DNA of 34,397 nt from positions 1-34,397 of the forward strand of contig JADRCO010000411.1 in assembly GCA_021464525.1 (NCBI GenBank). Reading direction: 5' to 3'. The translations under genes were made by a program, and so were the position numbers. This document shows positions 20,330-30,076 of this stretch, piece after piece; position 1 is the first letter of the stretch, and each line of letters opens with the position of its first letter. A model generated the notes under the pieces. It did no database searches. It was given only the letters and a program-made list of their open reading frames with translations, and was not told the DNA's origin. The stretch is from Rhizophagus sp. LPA8_4_AMF (Eukaryota > Glomeromycota > Glomeromycetes > Glomerales > Glomeraceae).

Positions 20330-20690
20330 AATGGTAAAGATATTTTTAGAGATTATGCGTCCACCGAAATTCAGAAGTTAAATTTTGAGAAGCAGTAAAG
20401 AGAGCGGCCCAAAAGAAAGTAGAGGATATTAAAAATAAATTGAAAGAGACGAAAGTTAATCAATAGCCACGCCTTTACGTTCGATAAATCGACCAAAAAC
20501 GCAATCATATAGGAGCCTAATAGGAATATGGATTAGATATTGAACATATAAAAGACCGATGGAATCCATTTTAACAACAGAAACATACAAGTGGTTGCTA
20601 AAAGAAATGGGAATAACTTACCAAGCAAAGAATCGGAGCCACAGGAAAATTTCGAATCACGAATCGAAGGAAATGATCTCAAATAAATGA
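20330..20690 (+). pseudogene. Charged coiled-coil-like coding relic
   Basis: Plus-strand fragments read DYASTEIQKLNFEKQ, then AAQKKVEDIKNKLKETKVNQ (about 20405-20465), HAFTFDKSTKNAII, and NGNNLPSKESEPQENFESRI further on to about 20680. The second fragment has heptad-like spacing of a coiled coil. Frameshifts and a TAG divide the pieces. It could be the continuation of the relic at 19640-20120. Not recognised. Confidence 0.3.
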
Positions 20691-21134
20691 GGAAAATAGA
20701 CTTGTTAGGCATATTCTACAGTAATTGATAATAAGAAAGAACAGTTGTGAAGGAAGTATTGTTTTTGGATAGTAATATACATTAATTCCCGAATTCAAAT
20801 TAAAGTCGGTATGGTTAATTTAATTGGGAATAAAGAATATTTTAGGATAAAATTTTTTTTTTATTAGAATAGTTCTTAGAACCTTATAGTGATTTGAGTT
20901 CATCATAAAAGAGCGTCTAAAGATATCGGGCTCAGATTATTTATATAGTAGAAATATTTTATAACGTGGCGTCGTGGCGGGTGATTGGTATTTAACTTAT
21001 TTAAATTGATTTAATTTCTCAATATACAAACTGTTCCTGCAACGTTTGCTTTAGTATTCTTTATATAAAAATTATTTTATTTATTTTAATCAAAGCTGAA
21101 TTTCTAATCATATTTCTTTAATTGTATTGTTTAG

Positions 21135-22050
21135 TATTTTGCGCGTTCCGATCAATATACCTACATTGGGAGTATTATTAAATGAAGACGATTTCTCAAA
21201 TATGCTGTCGGGTTTTGTTAGCAGCATTCAAAGTACGTATATTGAAAGAGATAGGTGTGGGAAATTTTTATTATATAAATTAGTTATTTTATTATAGACT
21301 ATTTGGCGTGTACCATTTAAAATAATTTTATTAGATTTTATGTTTTGTAAACTTAAAAATATGAACATACTTTAGTTTTAAAGAATTCTGTCCTCTAATT
21401 TTTTTTGGGTTCATTCCGAATCAGACTGAACCAAGTCTAAATTGGTTTTTAATATTAATTGAAAACAAAAGTGTGAAGGATAAAGACCATGAAAGTTCAG
21501 TTATCAGCTTAACACAAATACTTATATCAAAAATTGGCGTAGTCGAGATTTTCAGATTGTGTATCTTATGATGACATAGTGTTCAGAAGGTTGCGAACAA
21601 TTATCGATAGAGATTTAGATAATGCAATAAGATTTGTTTACTTGATCTATTATTTAGGTGTATAGAAGCAGAACTTTTGTTCCACCAGTTCTATATTTTA
21701 TGATTTAAGGTATCGTTGTGTATTTACAAGTAAGAGAAATTTTCAATAAATTTTATTGCATTATTATGGATTACTTTAATAATTTTTCATTAGTAGTAAT
21801 TGTTTTAATTTCTAAATTATCTTTTTAAATTTATTATAGAAATTGCTTCATAACTTGAACTACATCATCTATCATTTGGGTCAAATAGTGTTACTGTTGA
21901 ATTTCAATTATAGCAACAAATACTTTCAAGAATGACATCAATGCATATTTATTTTTTTATATTCAATCTTTGAACAAGTTTGCTTCAGTAATATGTGTTC
22001 AAGATCCTAAATATATTAAGAAGCAGCAAGAAGTGCTGTGACTGGTACTT
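21135..22050 (+). pseudogene. Unrecognised intron-containing relic, plus strand
   Basis: An exon-like block at 21135-21232 (after TTTAG, before GTACGT) reads PTLGVLLNEDDFSNMLSGFV. A probable intron ends at 21297. Further on, LTQILISKIGVVEIFRLCI (about 21510-21565) and RLRTIIDRDLDNAIRFVYLI (about 21585-21645) are open in different frames. A later fragment at about 21930-22035 reads NKFASVICVQDPKYIKKQQE. The pieces look like one decayed gene of 200 or more residues, but the family is not recognised. Confidence 0.35.
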
Positions 22051-22872
22051 ATCTCTTAACATGCACAATATCAATTCAATACTCTAGCGCCAATGATAGA
22101 TCGTTAAGACGATACTGTAGCTTTTTTCATCAAATTTAATGTTTAAATCATAATGAAATATAGTCAGGGTCCTTATATTTATCTTTTAGAATAGGTAATT
22201 ATTTATTATTTAAATAGATATATTATTTGATTTATTAATATTATTATGTTTTATATTATTTTAATAGGTAAAATGGTAATGGTTGTTTAATAAATCTATT
22301 ATCCAATTGTACGAATTCATATAAACGTTACGTCACAAAATTACTACTATTCAAATCATTTCAATAACCACTCCATAATAAAGATTTATTTCAATCAAGA
22401 AAAACTTAGACTCTTTCACACTTATTAAATAAAGTCATAAAATAAAATAAAAATAAAATATAAACAAAATTATTTAGGAGGAATCTGATTACAAGTATCA
22501 ACGAAATTAACCATTTGTTCAGATACAATTCGGACACTGAGTACTCATACAACATTCCCAAAGCGATCTTGTAAACAATAGTAACATATTCAATTAAATT
22601 AAAATTTTCGTACGTGAAAATCTAAGAACAAACGTAAATATCAAAAGAATAAAATATGAACTTGGTCGTAATTTCAGGAATTTTTTTACTTGTAATATAA
22701 AATAATAAAATCTTATATAATATGAATCGATAAAATAAAATAAAAAAGGAATTGCTAGTGTCATAACTTTAAGGTATCATCATCCCAAAATAAATTATAA
22801 CTTATATACCTTAACAAATTTAAATATAAAGAAACATAATTTTATATAATAAAAATTTGATATATTACGCCT

Positions 22873-23578
22873 TTACTCTTGTACTTTTATCAGCAACTTT
22901 TTCGTGATCATTTGTTCATCATAATGAATAAATTTAATTGGAAATTTATATTTTAAACCATTTACTGAGAAATGGTATCTCTATACCAATTATCCTCAAA
23001 TGAAAATTCTCGCAAATTCGCAGGTGTCTCATCATTTACTACAATATGAAACCACCAATCATTGGTATTTCAATTAATTGTTACTTTAATTTCTCTTTAT
23101 CTCCCTATAAAAATTTTATTTCTGTAAAAATGAGCCTTTCACGGATCCATTCACGGAAAATGTAAATAATTCGATAAATTTCGTGATATAAGGTTATTAA
23201 TTCCGGAAATATGAGCCTTTTACGGAAAAAAGATGGAATATAAAAACGGATCAACTTTTTTTACAGGGTCTGCGAGTATTGATCATCGAAATCTTTCGTC
23301 GCATCGTTTTAGATACCTCAGCGAAGGATGTAAATTTTCGGCCTGATAAATTTCTAAAGTGTTCTCACCAGATTTTCAATTATTAAGCCTTAAATACTAC
23401 TTGGTAAGGATGTAGCTTCAAAGCATTAATGGTTTTATCTAAACATTTTTCTCATCGTTCCCAGTCTACATTCTCATAAGGTTCATCAATATCATTATTA
23501 ACAATCTTCAAATATTGTAAATTTATTAAACTTGAAAGTGAATCAGGATCAATAAATGTGATTAGTGGTTGTTACCAT
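22873..23578 (-). pseudogene. F-box/LRR-type protein C-terminal relic, copy B
   Basis: Same reading as copy A: ITFIDPDSLSSLINLQYLKI near the right end (about 23570-23510), then AEVSKTMRRKISMI-like fragments. The end is at a TAA at 22873-22875, after a shortened version of the FPIKFIHY tail. Compared with copy A, several codons around 22935-22975 are deleted, and a 166-bp MITE sits inside the former coding region at 23103. Both copies are dead, with different lesions. The relation to F-box/LRR proteins is inferred from the leucine-rich part and the tail motif; the F-box is missing. Confidence 0.5.
23103..23268. mobile_element. 166-bp MITE with CCCTRTAAAAA inverted ends and TCT duplication
   Basis: The insert begins CCCTATAAAAA and ends TTTTTACAGGG; the ends are inverted repeats with one mismatch over 11 bp. 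TCT stands on both sides (23100-23102 and 23269-23271). Copy A has a single TCT at the matching place (14148-14150) followed directly by GCGAATATTGG, so copy A is the empty site. Inside, ATGAGCCTTTCACGGA (about 23130) recurs as ATGAGCCTTTTACGGA (about 23210). There is no coding capacity, so it is a non-autonomous DNA element. A 3-bp duplication fits PIF/Harbinger-like or CACTA-like transposases, but the superfamily is not certain. Confidence 0.85.
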
Positions 23579-23654
23579 AATTTTTTTTTTAATATGGCAG
23601 GCTTTACTCAAATAGTAAGTCACATGATGAGCCGAGCTTTCAAATCATCTTTAA

Positions 23655-23817
23655 CGAATAAATAAAAAAAAAGTCTAAACTCCATGCCGACGAACACCCT
23701 TTCATTAAAAAAGACAAATATGGTCACCAAGCACAAATTATTACAAGAGATACTTCCAATTTCCAAACAAGCAAAAGGATTGGTATATACTTACTCAGTA
23801 CCGATGAGAATTGAAAG
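23655..23817. repeat. Segment inverted relative to copy A
   Basis: Reverse complement of 14499-14654. Between 23615 (end of the directly matching part, CTCAAATAG) and 23655 there is additional sequence containing GAGCCGAGCTTTCAA that copy A lacks at its breakpoint. Confidence 0.75.
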
Positions 23818-24079
23818 ATCCGAGTTAAACTTGACGAATCGAATCGAAGTTAACATTTTTTAAATTCGATTCAAGTCAGAGCTTATGTAGGGTTACATAA
23901 TCATATGGCAATAGGTTGTCATTCTGCATTTACCACAAATTATAATTTTATATATTGGATCACTTTAGAAACATAAGATAGTAATTATTAAATTTTACAA
24001 TATTGCGTGGAAATATAAAGCTGAATATTTATGAGCTAGATTTTTCCTTCACATATAGTATTAGCTACACCAACAAATT

Positions 24080-24460
24080 CTGTTGCCATCTTTAACAGAA
24101 TAACTCTTCCGAAAATTCAGCTAAAAATAAAAATCAATAATATAATCAATATTAATATATTGTTTACTTGACAAATAATAATCCGATTTATTTTCGTATA
24201 ATTACTAACTGACCTTGATTTTTAGAATAAACACTTTTAAAGCACATTATTCTCAATCGTTAATTTCATAATTAGTTGGATATAAATCTAAAATAGCTTC
24301 TAATAATTTTAAAATATCACTCTTTTGATTCAACAATGTATTAAATAAATCATACCACTTGATCCCATGTGAAGTTCTTATTTTTAAATGATGTTTGTAA
24401 AGATTTTCTAATATACTTTACCTTCAAAAGTTCAATCTAATGCTGTATAAGAAGGAATTT
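24080..24460 (-). pseudogene. Unrecognised eroded coding region, minus strand
   Basis: From 24370 leftwards the minus strand reads RTSHGIKWYDLFNTLLNQKS and then DILKLLEAILDLYPTNYEIN to about 24262. Upstream, in another frame, a fragment near 24450 reads SYTALD. A last fragment near 24095-24045 reads MATEFVGVANTICEGKI and ends at a stop. A spacer between the last two fragments could be an intron. The helix-rich sequence is clearly protein-like; the family is not recognised. Confidence 0.45.
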
Positions 24461-24469
24461 GTGATTAGT

Positions 24470-25240
24470 GGATATGGGTACGTTGAAAAAATGCGAAATT
24501 CTAAAAATTCAAAATTATATAGACGCGGATTTTATATGTACTAATATATTATTGATCGTCGAAAAAAATTTTTTATAAGGGATCGCAACACGTAAGAATC
24601 GAAATGTTGATTAATTTTATAACGAAAATTTATTACTCAAAATCAATCGATCAAGAGATTTGGGAGCTATGTATTTTTAGATACAATGAATTTATAAGTG
24701 GAATATTTATCATCAAAGAATTTTTAAGTTTAAAGACAGTATTAGATATTAATCAAATAAAAAAATTTAAACGTTAATTAATAATGTGTTGAATTTTATC
24801 CGTTAATAATGTATATGTGTATATAACATTTTTTTTTAAAAAAAGTTATGATATTTTTATTATGGAGAGTTTCGTGTTACATCAATTTCTTTTTTTTTCT
24901 AATGATTTATCATGTTTTTAATGTATAATACCTCAAAAGGCAATTACGTAGATCCTTTATGTTTTCTATCGAAATTTCATACTGCGAAATCATTCCTATT
25001 TGTCGGTAATTCAATATGGTGAATATGGTGGGTTAAAATACTTTCTTTGAGAAATTATCATAACAAAAAATGCGTGAATATTCTTATCATATACAGTAGT
25101 ATAACATACATATTTATTAGGATGCCGATCTTGATAAGAAGGTGAGATTAAAATATTGGTTACAATAAGTTAATTATTTAAAAATAAACATTTATATAAA
25201 AGAAACTGGTGGTATGCATAATAAATTAATAATACAGTTA
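24470..25240. other. AT-rich, no recognised gene
   Basis: No sustained frame on either strand and no clear repeat. Confidence 0.4.
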
Positions 25241-25247
25241 TTAAATG

Positions 25248-25322
25248 GGAGGGTAACGTAACAATCAATAGTGGGACAATGGGTTAGATGCAGTCTCGTA
25301 TTGACCGATATTTTTACCCTCC
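25248..25322. repeat. Inverted repeat GGAGGGTAA / TTACCCTCC
   Basis: A perfect 9-bp stem (25248-25256 with 25314-25322) around a 57-nt loop. It may be the ends of a very small element or a transcript hairpin. Confidence 0.5.
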
Positions 25323-25371
25323 GTTAATATGGCGTTCGTTTCAAGTATAATTGATAACAATCTCAACTTTA

Positions 25372-25686
25372 CTTATCGGGGATCTTATTCCTACGATATT
25401 CTTTATTATTTTCTCAATTAATTAACTTATTTTGGTATTTCCGTCGTGCCGTCTTCCCCTTTCTAATAAATTTATTGATATGAATATATGATATCTTTGT
25501 ATTGTACTGTACATATCAGATTATCTCTTGTTGATTGATACAGTCAGTATGATTGTGTATGAAACTGGTTTTATGAGAGAATAACCTGCTTTTGCTTATC
25601 AGGATCGTTCAAACGAAATATTTTTTTCTCAATGAACTCACTTATTTTGGGGTTTCCTCCGGGAATTCCCTTTCTCCTTTCTATTA
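25372..25686. repeat. Direct repeat of a ~95-bp segment
   Basis: 25372-25470 and 25596-25686 align with gaps. Both hold CTTATC, TTTTCTCAAT, ACTTATTTTGG, a TTTCC stretch and CCTTTCT in the same order. About 125 bp separates them. No coding frame is obvious. Confidence 0.55.
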
Positions 25687-25977
25687 AAACATAATTTTTC
25701 TAGATTTGTAAAGGAAAGACACGTACAGAATGCAAATTTTTAATTAGTTACATTTAATAATCTTATTGATAAGAACTTTTACATATGATCTTTACACATG
25801 ATAGAAAAGTTAATGATCAAAAAAGTTAAACAAAAGAATTCGCGTCAATAAATAATTATTATGTATTAAATAAAAAACTTTTTCTTTCTAAAGTAGGTTG
25901 GCGTTTTTTTTTTTATAAAAAAATAAATTATTGTGTAAATTAATAATTGTGATTAAAATTATGTCGCGTGAATAAAT

Positions 25978-26181
25978 GTGTGCATTTGTGACATTTCAGA
26001 GGACTTTTATGACATGCCAGAGGACAAATGTGACATTCCAGAGGGTATTAATTTCGTTTATTTTTTGTTTTTCGTTTTTATTATTTCCGATAGCTTGGAA
26101 CTTGGATTTGAATTTAATCCATTCGAACTTGAGGTAATTATATCACATAACGATAAGAACAAGAGCATCTCGTTTAATTAA
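25978..26181 (+). CDS. Small Asp/Glu-rich frame with 7-residue repeats
   Basis: A 67-codon frame, GTG-started, ends at 26181. Its first part is built of three 21-nt units giving CDISEDF, YDMPEDK and CDIPEGI. Then comes a hydrophobic segment (FVYFLFFVFIISD) and LELGFEFNPFELE. The hydrophobic part may not be coding. GTATTA after the third repeat and GATAG before CTTGGAACTT would define a 47-nt intron, leaving two acidic exons, and TTTCAG upstream looks like an acceptor. No ATG starts the frame. It may be an exon pair of a repeat-containing protein; function unknown. Confidence 0.3.
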   Translation: MCICDISEDFYDMPEDKCDIPEGINFVYFLFFVFIISDSLELGFEFNPFELEVIISHNDKNKSISFN

Positions 26182-27150
26182 GGACATGTTAAACATATTT
26201 ATGTACGTAATTGAAAATTTCATCTAAAGATTTCGAGACAAACGTATATTGTGTGTTTAATGTAACAATATAAATCTCGTTATATATAAGTAATGTATTA
26301 TTGATAAAGCCTAGATAACCTTACATGAACGAGATAATAAAAATAAGGAATATTTCGGATGATACGATAATCTATTTAAAGTATATACAGTATAATATAA
26401 TGCATTCACTTATTAATTATTACATCAGCATATAGAGTGTTTTTTATATATATATAGAGCTACTCCGTTCATGGAAGATACTTCAGGCGCAAATACATTC
26501 TTTAAATTTTTACTACGCGTCGTTATTTAATAATGAAAAATCTTGAGCCAGAGGTAAGAACAAACAATATAATAAATAATAATTTATCGTTTCTTTATCT
26601 AAAAAAAAATATTTAATTTTTCTTTTTTTTTATTTACAGACAGGCTCTAAAATCTAAATCCTCTACTTTATTTTATTCGGTTCTGAGGCCACCTAGATGT
26701 GAGTATTATTGATTTAATAATCGTAATAATTATGATATCAAAATTCTTACCTTCGTCTCGCATTTCTTTACCAGTAATATTATTTAATATATAAAAAAAA
26801 AAAAAAAATGATCATTTCGACGATCTGGTACACTCAATTTATTACGAAATTGAGGAGTAAATAATTTCGAATTTCGAATTTCGACGATATCGATTTCTGA
26901 ACCCGCGCACCCTTGATTATGAATTTGTTTTTTTGATCGAAATTATATTTTTAATAGAATGTATAAAATTTATGTAAATGTTCATATATTTGTTTACAAA
27001 TTTTTATTTTAATAAATCATTTTGCGTTCGAATCGCAGAATTTCTATAAAACCAAAAAATATTTTATTTTTCCTTAAGTCAATAAATTGTAAGTTAACGA
27101 TAATAGTTATTATTACAACGATAAAAAATATATCAATAAATTCCTTTACT
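26182..27150. other. AT-rich with a possible tiny split frame
   Basis: An ATG at 26533 gives MKNLEPE, followed by GTAAGA at 26554 and a TTTACAG acceptor at 26639. The spliced frame ends after TGSKI, so it is at most 12 residues and probably a scrap. CAATTT and AAATTG around 26835-26852 form a short hairpin, and ATTTCGA units repeat at about 26862-26882. TTGCGTTCGAATCGCAG near 27024 resembles a tRNA T-arm but no tRNA body precedes it. Confidence 0.3.
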
Positions 27151-27225
27151 ATGCATGCACGAAATTTTGCTATCCTAATATTCATAGTTTATTATTCTGC
27201 TATCTTACAATCAACTCATCATTGA
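27151..27225 (+). CDS. 24-residue frame resembling a signal peptide
   Basis: ATG at 27151 encodes MHARNFAILIFIVYYSAILQ and ends four codons later at TGA (27223-27225). A basic start, a hydrophobic core and a small/polar end are typical of secretion signals. Directly behind it an A-run is followed, in another frame, by KKNELVNFDAKFFK, so a longer small secreted protein may have been cut by a frameshift in the A-run. Length and AT-rich context mean chance cannot be ruled out. Confidence 0.25.
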   Translation: MHARNFAILIFIVYYSAILQSTHH

Positions 27226-27870
27226 AAAAAAAAAATGAATTGGTGAATTTTGATGCCAAGTTTTTCAAGTGACAAGTGATTATTAAAAACAAAAGCATAA
27301 ATAGGAACCATTCGGAATTCGGAGATTAGATCCGCCCGTGCATTCGGTAATACTTTCTTTTTTTGAACACATAGATCCGATAATTAATTTAAAGTTTGAA
27401 TGAATCCATCTATTTCTATTTTTAAAAAGAAACCAACAATATCGTTTCATTATTCAAAATAAAAAAATTTTTTTATTTTTTTTTTTGATAAGAAACCTGA
27501 TTTTTTTTTTTAAAAAAAAAATTTTAGATAAAGTACTCTGAAATTCCTCGTGAAAAAAAGGAAAGAGGGCTTTATAATTGAGCTGCGTGTGTAATTTTTA
27601 ATAATTATTTAAAAAGAATAAATAAATAATTCAGTCCAGTAAATAAAGTTAATTGAAATTATAAATAGAGGTTAGTACAAAAAAAGCCTCTGGGAAATTT
27701 TATCCAGATTTATAAAATTCAATAAAATCATTTCCAAAAATTTTTTTTTCTGAAACAATAAAACAATATTAAGAAACAATATCAATTGGTCACACGATGA
27801 ATGTGATAGGCTTATTTTCTAAATCACATGTTTAATTATTTTTAATGAGTATATTTTTGTATATTTTGCA
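27226..27870. other. AT-rich, no recognised gene
   Basis: Poly-T and poly-A tracts near 27465-27530. A short frame YSEIPREKKERGL near 27537 ends quickly. The last part looks like an intron that leads to the acceptor at 27871. Confidence 0.35.
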
Positions 27871-27871
27871 G

Positions 27872-28106
27872 GAGTACTGTACGTTTAACAACTACCAAAT
27901 TTAAATTTAAAAAAAAATTTCCGCAAAAAAGAATGTTCTTATTTGAAGAAAAATTTTTTCCTTTAATACCCAGGAATATTGATTTTAAGCCAATGATACA
28001 AGGAACCCTTACGTATGTCGACATGGATGCATCACGAAAAGAACTATGTCCGTCTCACATGGTACAAAATGTCCATCTCATTATCATGAAATTTAATAAT
28101 AAATAA
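27872..28106 (+). CDS. Uninterrupted 78-codon exon-like frame
   Basis: Directly after a TATTTTGCAG acceptor, the plus strand is open for 78 codons to a TAA at 28104-28106. There is no ATG at the left edge, as expected for a last exon; the first internal ATG would leave 58 residues. The sequence is basic at first (TKFKFKKKFPQKRMFLFEEK), then contains PLIPRNIDFKPMIQGTLTYV and DMDASRKELCPSHMVQNVHL. It has no signal peptide, membrane segment or motif I know. It is the longest clean coding-like frame in the right half of the window. The preceding exon is not found. Confidence 0.4.
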
Positions 28107-28274
28107 CAAAAAATAATAATTGGTTTACCTAATTGCTATACAAATATTGAACAATAAACAAATAATTACTAGTATTAAATTGTAATAAAATAAAATTTAT
28201 TTTATTAATACCTACAAAAAAAGAAAAAAAAATAACATTAAAAAATGTTACTATGATATACAAAACAAAAAACA

Positions 28275-28285
28275 CCCCCCCCCCC
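28275..28285. repeat. Poly(C) run of 11
   Basis: Eleven consecutive C in strongly AT-rich DNA, followed by TTCCC. Length may vary or reflect sequencing. Confidence 0.8.
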
Positions 28286-28444
28286 TTCCCATTTACCTTT
28301 TACCCAATTTTTCAGGATATATTTGCTTGATCTTCTACATTAGCAGTTATATTTTTTATAAAATTTATGTAATATCTTTAATCCTATATATATTAAATTT
28401 AAATTTTTTTATATTTTTAACATATATATATTGTATATACCAAA

Positions 28445-28585
28445 ATGGCTTTTAAAACTAATAATTTAACTGGATTTTATGTTTTTATATTTTTTTTTAT
28501 ATTTACTTTTATAGGGAGCAATATTTTATTTGAGATTAACAGTTCACAAAACATAAATAAACTATCTATAAAGTATCCCATTTGA
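28445..28585 (+). CDS. 46-residue frame with one hydrophobic segment
   Basis: ATG at 28445, TGA at 28583-28585. Encodes MAFKTNNLTGFYVFIF, a Phe-rich membrane segment, then a polar tail with SSQNINKLSIKYPI. Poly-T DNA easily produces such Phe runs, so this may be chance. TTTTATAG inside could be an acceptor. Not recognised. Confidence 0.2.
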   Translation: MAFKTNNLTGFYVFIFFFIFTFIGSNILFEINSSQNINKLSIKYPI

Positions 28586-28799
28586 CTAGCAAACAAGCAT
28601 TTTTATATTTAATAATATCATTTTTTTAATTTATTAACTAGATCAAAATAATAATGAATTAACAATTAAAATGAATTGAATAATAGTTCAAATGATCTAA
28701 TTCCTATTGATTTAATTCTTTTGAATATAACAAATTGGATTCATCAAATAATTCTCACCATAAAATTTTACAAAATATAACAAATCAAGATTTTCAAAT

Positions 28800-29584
28800 T
28801 TATATAAAAAAGATGATTAATCAAATGAGTAAGAGAGGAAAAATGAAAGAATATTAAATTAAAAATCTGGTAAGAGTTGCTGTTTCAAAATTAATAGATT
28901 TAGCATTAATTGCCTATTTTGCCATGTAAAATTGTAGAAAAAACCTGAAAATAATAAATACAGGTTAGGTTCAAAGCTTGGTATAATCAAATTTATTATA
29001 TTGCTAATAAATTAAAGCTACTTGAAATAGCAATCTTTTCTGAATCAGATGAAATTCCATCCAATAAAATGGGATCCGTCCAAAATCCTGAAACTCGAAA
29101 TCCCAAAGGTACATTATCCTGACACTCTAAATCCCAAAATGTCAAAATCCTGAATTGTCATAATCCCAAATTGACAAAATCCTGAAATATTATAATCCCG
29201 AATTTTATAATCCTGACACCCCATAATGCTGATTTTCTTTCTTTTATTAATGAATTTCAAGATTTTCATTTCAGTATTTTGAATTTTGGGATTATGAAGT
29301 GTCGGGCTTATAAAACGTCAGGATTATGCCAATTCAGGATTTTGACATTTTGGGATTTAGAGTGTCAAGATAACGTACCTTCAGAATTTCAAGTTTCAGG
29401 ATTTCATACCAAACCCAATAAAATATCAGTTAAAAAGGTTGCACATCTTTAAAATATTGGATCACTATCAGAAGATATATACAACTGTAAAAGTAAATGC
29501 AATAGTAATAAATATTACTGTAAAAAAATAGGTGAAAATTGTGGCAGTAGGTATTATAGTAAATATTCATATAAAAATAAATAA
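28800..29584 (+). pseudogene. KRBA2-type transposon integrase, C-terminal relic
   Basis: Plus-strand fragments follow the C-terminal part of integrases of the KRAB-A domain-containing protein 2 type. INQMSKRGKMKEY is followed by NLVRVAVSKL (about 28815-28905), NKYRLGSKLGIIK (about 28955-28990), LLEIAIFSESDEIPSNK (about 29019-29069), and after the inserted element ISVKKVAHL, then NCKSKCNSNKYYCKKIGENC and GSRYYSKYSYKNK, ending at a TAA at 29582-29584. The family tail is Cys-rich; here at least three expected Cys are Tyr, a G-to-A change in each codon, and an expected Gln after AHL is TAA, a C-to-T change. The integrase core lies upstream and is lost. A 346-bp element splits the frame at 29071. 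Family identity is from memory. Confidence 0.6.
29071..29416. mobile_element. 346-bp foldback element with 8-bp target duplication
   Basis: AATAAAAT stands at 29063-29070 and again at 29417-29424. Between them, the left arm (about 29071-29171) is the inverted copy of the right arm (about 29317-29416). It begins GGG and ends CCC, with words such as AATCCTGAAACT and ACTCTAAATCCCAAAATGTC in the arms. The arms are made of alternating ATCCTGA and ATCCC words spaced 12-16 bp apart. There is no coding capacity. Removing the element and one duplication joins ...CCATCCAATAAAAT to ATCAGTTAAAA and restores one reading frame of the surrounding integrase relic. The 8-bp duplication suggests a hAT-type transposase, but the ends are not the common CAGGG of hAT. 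Confidence 0.85.
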
Positions 29585-30076
29585 TGTGTGTTCATATGTG
29601 TAGAATATTATAAAAGTAGTAGATAAAAAAGTGCATTATTTTATGTAAAAAAAGTAAAATTTTTGATAACTAATGAATTTATCACACTTTTCAGAATTCT
29701 GCTACTCCACGTAAAAATACCTGGCTAAACTCTTTTTGCCAAAAATTTCAGTTTCGTCACTAACTAGTTTCAGTTTCGTTATTGACTAAACTATATAGTA
29801 ATAATTTTTAATTTTAATTTTAATTATGTAAAATTATAGTTTTATTATAAAATTATATAAAATTATATTATATATATAATAATTTTATAAATTAATTTAA
29901 AAAATATTGTATTTTAATATAATTTTTTTTTTTTTATAATTATTATAATTAAATTCTATGAAAATACTATGAAATATTGAATTTCGCCATTTTATTTTTA
30001 AATCTTAAATGTTTAAACTATTTTGGTTTAGTCAAATGACTAAATATTTCAGTTTCACCTAAGATTACTAACTTCA
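29585..30076. other. AT-rich with short repeated words
   Basis: TTTCAGTTTCGT occurs at 29746-29757 and 29768-29779, and TTTCAGTTTCAC at 30047-30058. TTTAGTCAAATGACTAAA at 30027-30044 is an 8-bp inverted repeat with a 2-nt centre. No gene. Confidence 0.5.

Larger units (their letters stand above)
22375..23820. repeat. Duplicated locus, copy B
   Basis: Counterpart of 13440-14655 about 9 kb away in direct orientation. It contains an extra 166-bp insert (23103-23268), extra sequence near 22590-22670 that copy A lacks, and an oppositely oriented right end. Confidence 0.85.

Noticed and set aside
26533..26696. Tiny two-exon gene with MKNLEPE first exon
   Set aside because: Splice signals are good but the joined frame stops after five more codons; kept only as a remark within the spacer entry.
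27015..27045. tRNA-like T-arm (TTGCG, TTCGAAT, CGCAG)
   Set aside because: No anticodon arm, D-arm or acceptor stem can be formed with the AT-rich sequence upstream.
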